Source: Ancylobacter sp. Lp-2 (lineage in GTDB: Bacteria > Pseudomonadota > Alphaproteobacteria > Rhizobiales > Xanthobacteraceae). From it: DNA of 64,000 nucleotides. The stretch is from positions 62,001-126,000 of the forward strand of contig NZ_JAJALI010000012.1 in the NCBI RefSeq assembly GCF_020523795.1, read 5' to 3'. The notes beneath the pieces are model-generated. The model was not told where the DNA came from. It did not search any database and was given only the letters and a program-made list of their open reading frames with translations. Positions within the stretch are counted from its first letter, which is position 1. Every line of letters starts with the position of its first letter. Positions 55,093-62,461 of the stretch are shown in pieces. A program made the translations under genes and the position numbers.

Positions 55093-56955
55093 GTGGCGCT
55101 CGACGCACTGGCGTTCCAGATGATCAACGGGCTGGCCTCGGCCTCCGGCCTGTTCTTCGTCGCCGCCGGCCTGTCGATCATCTTCGGCGTCACCCGCATC
55201 GTGAACATGGCGCATGGCGCCTTCTACATGCTGGGCCTGTATCTCGCGGTGACGCTGGCCGACCGGCTGCCCGGCCCCTTCGGCTATTGGGGCGGGCTTC
55301 TCCTCGCCGCCCTCGCCGTCGGCCTGCTCGGCGCGGCGGTGGAGGTGCTGCTGCTCCGGCGCATCTACCACGTGCCGGAGCTCTACCAGCTGGTCGCCAC
55401 CTTCGCCCTCGCGCTCATCCTCAACGACGCCGCGCTATGGATCTGGGGACCGGAGGACCTGCTCGGCCCACGCGCACCGGGGCTGAAGGGCTCGATCGAG
55501 CTGCTCGGCCGGCGGCTGCCGGACTATGACGTCTTCCTCGCTTTCGCCGGACCGATAGTGCTGCTGGCGCTGCACCTCCTCATGAAGCGCACCCGCTTCG
55601 GCCGAACGGTGCGCGCGGCGACGCAGGACCGCGAGATGGTGGCGGCGCTCGGCATCAACCAGGCGCTGCTGTTCACCGCCGTCTTCGCGCTCGGCGCCTT
55701 CCTCGCCGGGCTCGGCGGCGCGCTGCAGACCGCGCGCGAGCCGGCCAACCTCAATCTCGACCTCGCCGTGCTCGGCGATGCCTTCGTGGTGGTGGTGATC
55801 GGCGGCATGGGCTCGATCCCCGGCGCCTATGTCGCCGCCGTGCTGGTGGCGCTGGTCAAGGCGCTGTGCATCGCGCTCGGCACCGTCGAGATCGCCGGCT
55901 GGGCATTCAACATGACCAAGCTGACGCTGGTCGCCGAGTTCCTGGTAATGGCCCTCGTGCTGGTATTGCGCCCGCAGGGCCTGTTCGGCCGCCCGCACGG
56001 CGCCCCGGCGCGCGGGCTGGCGAGCGAGGCGCCGCTGCGCCCGATGGGCGGCACCGGCCGCGGCCTCGCCGGCGCCGCGCTGGCCGCCACCCTCGCCGTG
56101 CCGCTCGTCGCCACCGCCTGGGCCTATGCGCCGGTGCTGGCGCTCGACATGCTGATCGCCGTCATCTTCGCCGCCTCGCTGCACCTGCTGATGGGACCGG
56201 GCGGCATGGCCTCGTTCGGCCACGCCGCCTATTTCGGCCTCGGCGCCTACGGCACCGCGCTGGCGGCGACCGGGCTCGGCCTGCCAACTGTGCCGGCCTT
56301 CGGCATCGGCATCCTCGCCGCCGGGGCCGGCGCGCTGGTCTTCGGCTGGTTCTGCGTGCGGCTGGAAGGCGTCTATCTCGCCATGCTGACGCTGGCCTTC
56401 GCGCAGATCGTCTGGTCGGTGGCGTTCCAGTGGGAGGAGGTCACCGGCGGCTCCAACGGGCTGATCGGCATCTGGCCGGACTGGCCGTTCGACAGCCGGA
56501 CCGGGCTCTATCTCGCCGCGCTCGCCGTCACTGTCGCCGCGCTCTCCCTCATTCGCCGGCTGATCTTTGCCCCCTTCGGTCACGCATTGCGCGCCGGGCG
56601 CGACGCGCGCCTGCGGGCGGAAGCCTCCGGCATCGACGTCGCCCGCATCCGCTGGCTCGCCTTCCTCGTCTCCGGTCTCATCGCTGGCGTGGCGGGCGGG
56701 CTCTATGCCTTCGCCAAGGGCTCGATCTCGCCGGAGACGCTGACGGTCGGCCGCTCCATCGACGCGCTGGTGATGGTGCTGCTCGGCGGGCTCGGCAACC
56801 CGGCGGGACCGGTGCTGGGCGCCGGCGCCTTCACCCTGCTGCAGGACACGGTGATGCGCGAGACCGATTATTGGCGCGCCTTGCTCGGCGCGCTGATCCT
56901 CGCGCTGGTGCTGCTGTTTCCCGGCGGCATCGCCGGCGGGAGGCTGCGCCGATGA
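55093..56955 (+). CDS. fused Liv-type permease LivH-LivM
   Basis: A 620-residue protein in which the two Liv permeases are joined. Residues about 1-300 are LivH-like (FGVTRIVNMAHGAFYMLGLY, ALGINQALLFTAVFALGAFL, GGMGSIPGAYVAAVLVALVK). After a short Pro/Arg linker, residues about 330-620 are LivM-like (LLMGPGGMASFGHAAYFGLG, RLRAEASGIDVARIRWLAFL, VMVLLGGLGNPAGPVLGAGA). Fused LivHM permeases occur in alphaproteobacteria. The start GTG 55093 has AAGGAG 7 bases upstream. It overlaps livG by four bases (ATGA). Confidence 0.92.
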   Translation: MALDALAFQMINGLASASGLFFVAAGLSIIFGVTRIVNMAHGAFYMLGLYLAVTLADRLPGPFGYWGGLLLAALAVGLLGAAVEVLLLRRIYHVPELYQLVATFALALILNDAALWIWGPEDLLGPRAPGLKGSIELLGRRLPDYDVFLAFAGPIVLLALHLLMKRTRFGRTVRAATQDREMVAALGINQALLFTAVFALGAFLAGLGGALQTAREPANLNLDLAVLGDAFVVVVIGGMGSIPGAYVAAVLVALVKALCIALGTVEIAGWAFNMTKLTLVAEFLVMALVLVLRPQGLFGRPHGAPARGLASEAPLRPMGGTGRGLAGAALAATLAVPLVATAWAYAPVLALDMLIAVIFAASLHLLMGPGGMASFGHAAYFGLGAYGTALAATGLGLPTVPAFGIGILAAGAGALVFGWFCVRLEGVYLAMLTLAFAQIVWSVAFQWEEVTGGSNGLIGIWPDWPFDSRTGLYLAALAVTVAALSLIRRLIFAPFGHALRAGRDARLRAEASGIDVARIRWLAFLVSGLIAGVAGGLYAFAKGSISPETLTVGRSIDALVMVLLGGLGNPAGPVLGAGAFTLLQDTVMRETDYWRALLGALILALVLLFPGGIAGGRLRR

Positions 56956-57734
56956 GCGAAATGCCGGTGAACGAAGCACCCGTGCTCAGCGTCGACAACA
57001 TCGCGAAAGCCTATGGCGGCGTGCAGGCACTGGGTGGGGTGAGCTTCGAGGTGCGGGCCGGCGAGCTTCTGGCGCTGATCGGCCCCAACGGCGCCGGCAA
57101 GTCGACCTGCTTCAACGTGTTGAACGGCCAGATTCGCCCCGATGCCGGCACGGTGCGGCTGGCCGGGCGCGACATCACCGGCATGCCGCCGCGCGCCATC
57201 GCCCGGCTCGGCGTCGGGCGCACCTTCCAGATCGCCGCCGTCTTCGGCTCGCTCACCGTGCTCGCCAATGTCGAGACCGCCCTCGCGGCGGCGCGTGGCA
57301 AGAGCTTCGGCCTGTGGCGCCCGCAGGCCGGCATGGCGCGTGAGGAGGCGCTCGCCCTCCTCGACCAGACCGGGATCGCGGCGCTGGCGGACCGGCCGGC
57401 GGCCGGGCTCGCCTATGGCGACGTCAAGCGGCTCGAACTCGCCATCGCGCTCGCCGGCTCGCCGCGCCTGCTGCTGATGGACGAGCCGACCGCCGGCATG
57501 GGCGCGCATGAGCGCCTCGCCTTGATCGGCCTGGTGCGCCGCCTCGCCGCCGCGCATGCGCTGGCGGTGCTGTTCACCGAGCATTCCATGGATGTGGTGT
57601 TCGGCCATGCCAGCCGGGTCGTGGTGCTGGCGCGGGGCCGGGTGATCGCCGATGGCAGCGTCGAGGCGGTGCGCGCCGATCCGCGGGTGCGCGCGGTCTA
57701 TCTCGGCCACGCCGGTGCGGAGGCACGGACATGA
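56952..57734 (+). CDS. livG: Liv-type ABC transporter ATP-binding protein LivG
   Basis: A 260-residue ATPase: Walker A LIGPNGAGKST, Walker B LLLMDEP and a degenerate signature LAYGDVKRLELAIAL in place of LSGGQ, which is usual for LivG. The adaptor segment GVGRTFQIAAVFGSLTVLAN includes the Q-loop. It couples ATP hydrolysis to the fused permease. ATG 56952 overlaps the permease stop, and the 3' end overlaps livF. Confidence 0.93.
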   Translation: MSEMPVNEAPVLSVDNIAKAYGGVQALGGVSFEVRAGELLALIGPNGAGKSTCFNVLNGQIRPDAGTVRLAGRDITGMPPRAIARLGVGRTFQIAAVFGSLTVLANVETALAAARGKSFGLWRPQAGMAREEALALLDQTGIAALADRPAAGLAYGDVKRLELAIALAGSPRLLLMDEPTAGMGAHERLALIGLVRRLAAAHALAVLFTEHSMDVVFGHASRVVVLARGRVIADGSVEAVRADPRVRAVYLGHAGAEART

Positions 57735-58420
57735 CGGCGCCGCTCTTGGAAATCGAGGGGCTGGAGGCCTGGTACGGCCCGGCCCAGGCGCTGTTCGGCC
57801 TCTCGCTCGTCGTCGGGGGCGGCGAAGCGGTGGCGCTGATCGGCCGCAACGGCGCCGGCAAGAGCACGACGCTCAAGGCGGTGATGGGGCTGGTGCGCCG
57901 CCGCGCCGGCCGCCTCGCGCTGGATGGCGCCGACATCTCGGCACTGCCGACCCACCATATCGCCCGCCTCGGCGTCGGCTATGTCCCCGAGGACCGCCGC
58001 ATCTTCACCGAGCTGACGGCCGAGGAGAATCTCGACCTCGCCCGCCGCCCCGGCCGAGATGGCACCGACCGCTGGCCGACGGAGCGGCTGTTCGCGCTGT
58101 TCCCCAATCTCGCCGAGCTGCGGCGACGGCGCGGCGACGCCATGTCCGGTGGCGAGCAGCAGATGCTGGCGGTAGCGCGCGCCCTGGTCGGCAATCCCGA
58201 GCTGCTGCTGCTCGACGAACCCTCCGAAGGCGTGGCGCCGATCATCGTCGAGGAGATGACGACGGCCTTCCGCACGCTAAAGGCGGACGGGCTGTCCATC
58301 CTGCTGTCGGAGCAGAACGTCGCGCTCTGCGCCGAGCTGTGCGACCGCGCCTATCATATCGATCAGGGCGAGTTGCGCTGGAGCGGGCCGATGGCCGACG
58401 CCAGCTCGATGGTGGAGTAG
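57731..58420 (+). CDS. livF: Liv-type ABC transporter ATP-binding protein LivF
   Basis: A 229-residue second ATPase of the Liv type: Walker A LIGRNGAGKST, signature MSGGEQQMLAVARAL, Walker B LLLLDEPSEGVAPII, and H-loop-like LSEQNVALCAELCDRAYHID. VPEDRRIFTELTAEENL is also typical. It starts at ATG 57731 and overlaps livG (ATGA). It ends 24 bases before the convergent racemase gene. Confidence 0.93.
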   Translation: MTAPLLEIEGLEAWYGPAQALFGLSLVVGGGEAVALIGRNGAGKSTTLKAVMGLVRRRAGRLALDGADISALPTHHIARLGVGYVPEDRRIFTELTAEENLDLARRPGRDGTDRWPTERLFALFPNLAELRRRRGDAMSGGEQQMLAVARALVGNPELLLLDEPSEGVAPIIVEEMTTAFRTLKADGLSILLSEQNVALCAELCDRAYHIDQGELRWSGPMADASSMVE

Positions 58421-58444
58421 GTCGATGGCGGAGTGGCCCGCCCC

Positions 58445-59182
58445 TCACCCGCGCGGCGCGAAATCGCCGAGCAGGCCAGTATAAGGCTTGGCGCGCGGCG
58501 CGGCATAGGCGCCAGTCTTGGAGGTGGCGAGGCCGACGCGCACCAGCCCTTCCATCAGCGCCACCGCGCAGGCGACGCCGTCGATCACCGGCACGCCGTG
58601 CTCTTCGCCGAGCGCGCGGGCGAGATCGGCCATGCCGGCGCAGCCAAGCACCACCGCCTCGGCATGGTCCTCGCGCACCGCCCGGCCGATCTCCGCCGAG
58701 ATGCGGGCGCGGGCATCGGAGGCGGGGTCCTCCAGCTCCAGCACCGCGACATCGGAGGCGCGCACCCGCGCGCAACGCCGCGCCAGCCCGTAGCGGTCGA
58801 GATTGGCCTCGATCACCGGGACCGAGCGCGACAGCGTCGTCACCACGGCGAAGCGGTGGGCGATCAGGCTCGCCATGTGGAAGCCGGCCTCGCCGATGCC
58901 GATCACCGGCGCCCTCGCCAGCGCGCGGGCGGCGTCGACGCCGGTATCGTCGAAGCAGGCGACGATATGGCCGTCCACCGCCTCGGCCTCGGCCCGCGCC
59001 ACCGCGTCGATCAGGCCGGGCAAGGCGAGGGCGTCGTCGTAATAGCCCTCGATGGAGGCCGGCCCCATCCGCGAGGTCGCCGGCAGGATGGTCGTCGCCT
59101 CCGAGGCGACCAGCCGGGCGGCGGCGGCGATCTTGTCGGTCATCGACTGGGTGGTGTTCGGGTTGACGAGATGGAGGCGCAC
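58445..59182 (-). CDS. hydantoin / Asp-Glu racemase-family protein
   Basis: A 245-residue Asp/Glu racemase superfamily protein. The two catalytic cysteines are in VACFDDTG (Cys76) and VLGCAGMADL (Cys181). These are the positions known for rhizobial hydantoin racemase, in which Cys76 and Cys181 act as the two-base pair; I recall this for the Sinorhizobium enzyme. It thus probably racemises 5-substituted hydantoins or a related compound. It is convergent with the Liv operon, and the linkage suggests that the transporter could import a hydantoin or ureide, though this is inference. Confidence 0.82.
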   Translation of the reverse strand: MRLHLVNPNTTQSMTDKIAAAARLVASEATTILPATSRMGPASIEGYYDDALALPGLIDAVARAEAEAVDGHIVACFDDTGVDAARALARAPVIGIGEAGFHMASLIAHRFAVVTTLSRSVPVIEANLDRYGLARRCARVRASDVAVLELEDPASDARARISAEIGRAVREDHAEAVVLGCAGMADLARALGEEHGVPVIDGVACAVALMEGLVRVGLATSKTGAYAAPRAKPYTGLLGDFAPRG

Positions 59183-59389
59183 GTTCGGGCTACCGGCTTG
59201 CAGGAGGGCGATGCCCCGACCTTGTCACGCCCGCCGCCTTGCCGCCAGCGCCGGTTCCCACCTTACGGCGCGCGAGGCCCCCTGTAGCGGCCCCGCCGCA
59301 ACGAACCGACGGCCCACGACTTTCCATCGTCCGGGCCGTGCGATAAGTTGGCGGACGGAACTCCTTGAATTCATTGACAGGTTCGGCCG

Positions 59390-60709
59390 GTGCTCAAGAT
59401 CGCCTTCCTCCTCGTCGGCGCCGATGCCTTTCGCGCGCGCTGGTATGTGCTGCCGGCTCTCGGAGCCATCCTCCTGGTCCTGGCCAGCTTGCTCGCCCTC
59501 GACGCATCCGACGGCGTCACGCTGGTGACCAAGGAAGCCATGGGCGCCGTCTTCGTCCTCAACGGCCTGCTGGCGCTCTATGTGTTCGTCGCGCTGCCGC
59601 GCGAGGGGTCGCGCTACCTGTCTTTCGTGAAGGCAGCGGCGCTGATCGTGCTCGGCAGCCTGATCCTCGACTTTCCGCTGGAGACCCGGATCACCATCGC
59701 CTGGCTGTTCGGCTTCGCCTTCGCCGTCGACGGCGTCGGGCGCATCGCCACCGCCACCGTGCTGCGCTTTCCCGGCTGGCGGATACTGGCGGCCTGCGGG
59801 GTGGTCGAGCTGCTGCTCGCCCTGCTGATCGTCACCGAATGGCCGCTGTCGCACAACCAGAACATCCCGTTCTGCATCGCCCTGCTGCTCGGTCTGTGGG
59901 GCTGGCTGCTGGTGCGGTTCGGCCTGATGCTGCGCTCGCTGGAGGACGAGGCCTCGGCGATGAACCTGCCGATTTTCGCCGGACGCGGCTGGTACCAGAA
60001 CGCGCCGGTGCTCATCGGCGGCGGCGAGCGACAGCCGGTCGAGCAGCCGATGATCGTGCATGTCTGGACGCCTGTCGGCTCGGCCTACCACCCGGAGCGG
60101 CGGCTGCTGGTCGACCGCTACATCGCCGCGGTGGACGGAAACGGCGTCATCTCCACCGGCCACGCCGCCTTGGAGATGCAGCCGGGCGTCTATATCAGCC
60201 ACTACCCGGCGCAGGAGATCGACCGCTCGAGCAGCGATTTCGCCGCCGCGCTGCGCGCCACGGCGGAGAACGACCTCAAGGGGCGCTTCCAGCCCTCCTA
60301 CGATTATGAATCGAAGGAATGGTGCCTGGCCGACCAGAATGTCGCGTTCCACAATTTCGACCCGCGCCGGCTGCGGGCATTCTGGGCCGGCTACCGGCAG
60401 GACGATACCTACAACCTCACCAACCGCAACTGTTCCGTCGTCGTCGCCGAGGCGCTCGATGCCGCGCTGGAAGGCTCCCTCGCCAGCAAATATCCCTGGG
60501 CGCGGCTGCTGAGCCTGCTCGCCAATCCCGACCTGTGGACCGCCGCGCTGATCCGCAGCCGCGCCAGCTCCATGACCTGGACCCCCGGCCTGGTGCTGGA
60601 CTATGCGCGCATTCTCGTTCGCCTGACCCAGGCGCAGGAGACCGGCTGGAACGCCCGCCTGCAGCTGTTCCTGCAGAAACTGCGGCGTCGCCCTCAGGCA
60701 TCGGCCTGA
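59390..60709 (+). CDS. HdeD-like membrane protein with a permuted papain-like C-terminal domain
   Basis: A 439-residue protein starting with GTG at 59390. Residues 15-180 hold about six hydrophobic segments in the HdeD/DUF308 manner (VLPALGAILLVLASLLALDA, AVFVLNGLLALYVFVALP, FGFAFAVDGVGRI). The C-terminal half is soluble. It has TGHAALEM with His258 and YNLTNRNCSVVVAEALD with Cys348. The order His then Cys and the sequence NC-(S/T) fit the permuted NlpC/P60 or DUF4105-type papain-like fold. A catalytic dyad is possible; the target is unknown. It lies divergent from the racemase gene and converges on the antiporter. Confidence 0.72.
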   Translation: MLKIAFLLVGADAFRARWYVLPALGAILLVLASLLALDASDGVTLVTKEAMGAVFVLNGLLALYVFVALPREGSRYLSFVKAAALIVLGSLILDFPLETRITIAWLFGFAFAVDGVGRIATATVLRFPGWRILAACGVVELLLALLIVTEWPLSHNQNIPFCIALLLGLWGWLLVRFGLMLRSLEDEASAMNLPIFAGRGWYQNAPVLIGGGERQPVEQPMIVHVWTPVGSAYHPERRLLVDRYIAAVDGNGVISTGHAALEMQPGVYISHYPAQEIDRSSSDFAAALRATAENDLKGRFQPSYDYESKEWCLADQNVAFHNFDPRRLRAFWAGYRQDDTYNLTNRNCSVVVAEALDAALEGSLASKYPWARLLSLLANPDLWTAALIRSRASSMTWTPGLVLDYARILVRLTQAQETGWNARLQLFLQKLRRRPQASA

Positions 60710-60800
60710 CAGTGGGGCCTCGCACCGAGCCGCTCGCGTGAACGCCCGGGCGAGATAGACACCAGGCCGACGACCGGAAGACGCAGGAGGTTCCGACGTC

Positions 60801-60858
60801 CCCGCCCTTTTCGCGGGCGGGATGGCTGGCGGCGCTCCGGTGTACCGGGCCGCCAGCC
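60801..60858. terminator. two hairpins between convergent HdeD-like and antiporter genes
   Basis: In the 159-base convergent gap, CCCGCCC-TTTTCGC-GGGCGGG at 60801-60821 and GGCTGGCGGC / GCCGCCAGCC at 60824-60858 (with inner CCGG..CCGG) can form stable stems. No clear U-tract follows, so these are probable but not certain transcript ends. Confidence 0.5.
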
Positions 60859-60868
60859 CTCGTCGGTG

Positions 60869-62434
60869 TCACGGCGCGACGGGTGTCGCCGTCCCGGACG
60901 GCGGTAGCACCGCCTCGGGCGAGCCGGGCGTCGGCGTGAGCGTCACGTCCGGCGGGGCCGGCGAGCGGGTGCGCAGGTTTTCCGCCCGGCGGTAGCCGAC
61001 CGAGAACCAGAACATCGCCGCCAGCGCCACGATGGTCACCGTCACCGTCCCCCAGCGGATCCAGCTCGGCGCGTGCCCGCCCGGCGAGATGTGCCGCTCC
61101 TCGATCTCGCGCTTGCGGGTGATCGCCGCCGAATAGAACACGATGGTCGCGATCACGAAGATCAGCGACCAGCGCGTCTGCTGTCCGTCGGATCCCACCA
61201 GCGCCGCCAGGCTGTAGATCGCCGCCGCGAGGCCGATCAGCACGTACCAGCCATAGGCGCGGGCCGACATCTTCTTGTAGCCCAGCACTTTGATCGAGAT
61301 CGCCGAATAGATGTAGGGCAGCAGCGTCATGATCACCGCGATCGAGGCGATCTTGCCGAACTGCTCGCTGGCGGTCGGCGACATGGTGGCGAACACCTGC
61401 ACCGTCATGATCGCCGCGACGATGGCGAGGCCGGCCGACGGCACGCCCTTCGAGTTCACCTTGGCGAAGATCGAGGCGAACAGGCCGTCATCGGCCGCCG
61501 CCTTGGCGGTCTGGCCGACCAGCAGCGTCCAGCCGGCCAGCGAGCCGAGGCAGCCGAGCGCCGCGCAGATGGCGACGACCGAACCCGCGGTCGGCCCGAG
61601 CGCCAGCGCCGCGGCGTCGGCGAACGGCGCCGAGGAGGCGATCAGCTCCTTGTTGGGGATCATGCCCATGATGACGCTGGAGGAGAGGATGTAGGCGACC
61701 GCCGCCAGCACCACGCCGCCGACGGTGGCGATGGGAACGTTGCGCTGGGGATTGTCCACCACGCCGGCCGAGACCGAGGCGCTCTCGACGCCGATGAAGG
61801 CCCAGAGCGTGAAGTTCAGCGTCGCCATCACCGCCGACCAGCTGCTCTGGCCCGAGACGTTCCAGCCTTCCGCATAGGTCTCCGGCGAGAACCAGAACCA
61901 GCCGAAGATCGCCATGCCGAGGATCGGTACCAGCGCGAAGCTGGTGGTGAAGGATTGCAGCCGGCCAACCACGTTCGGCCCGAGAATATTGGCGTAGGTG
62001 AAGAACCAGATCACCGCCACCTGCGCCAGCGCCGAGAAAAGCGGCTCCCGCAGGATCGGGAAGAAGCTGGTCAGGTAGCCGAGGCCGGCCACGGCCAGGC
62101 CGACATTGCCGACGACGTTAGCCAGCCAGTAGATGAGGTTGGTCTGGTAGCCCATATAGTCGCCGAACGCCTTGCGCGTATAGGCGTAGGGACCGCCGGC
62201 CGCCGGATCGATCGAGGCGAGCTTGGCGAAGGTGATCGCCAGCGCCACCGCGCCGACGATGGTGATGAGCCAGCCGAACACCGCGATCGATCCGATCGCG
62301 GCGAGATTGGCCGGCAGCATGAAGACGCCGGAGCCCATCATGTTCCCGGCGACCATGAGCGTGGCGGGGATGAGCCCGATCTTCGCCGAGGCGGCGACGC
62401 CCGTACCGCCCGATGCCGTGTCCGTTGCAGCCAT
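60869..62434 (-). CDS. basic amino acid / polyamine antiporter (APC family)
   Basis: A 521-residue APC-family antiporter of the AdiC/CadB/PotE type. The first helix has LIPATLMVAGNMMGSGVFML (GSG motif that binds the substrate carboxylate), then VGAVALAITFAKLASIDPAA and GGPYAYTRKAFG. About 12 helices are seen, then one more hydrophobic segment (TVTIVALAAMFWFSVGY) and a 45-residue Pro/Thr-rich tail, so it is longer than AdiC (445). It lies directly downstream of an Orn/Lys/Arg decarboxylase gene; together they would exchange the amino acid for its amine product, an acid-resistance or amine-producing pair. Confidence 0.9.
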   Translation of the reverse strand: MAATDTASGGTGVAASAKIGLIPATLMVAGNMMGSGVFMLPANLAAIGSIAVFGWLITIVGAVALAITFAKLASIDPAAGGPYAYTRKAFGDYMGYQTNLIYWLANVVGNVGLAVAGLGYLTSFFPILREPLFSALAQVAVIWFFTYANILGPNVVGRLQSFTTSFALVPILGMAIFGWFWFSPETYAEGWNVSGQSSWSAVMATLNFTLWAFIGVESASVSAGVVDNPQRNVPIATVGGVVLAAVAYILSSSVIMGMIPNKELIASSAPFADAAALALGPTAGSVVAICAALGCLGSLAGWTLLVGQTAKAAADDGLFASIFAKVNSKGVPSAGLAIVAAIMTVQVFATMSPTASEQFGKIASIAVIMTLLPYIYSAISIKVLGYKKMSARAYGWYVLIGLAAAIYSLAALVGSDGQQTRWSLIFVIATIVFYSAAITRKREIEERHISPGGHAPSWIRWGTVTVTIVALAAMFWFSVGYRRAENLRTRSPAPPDVTLTPTPGSPEAVLPPSGTATPVAP

Positions 62435-62461
62435 TTTCGTGCCCCCGTTTTCCGGTGCGTG

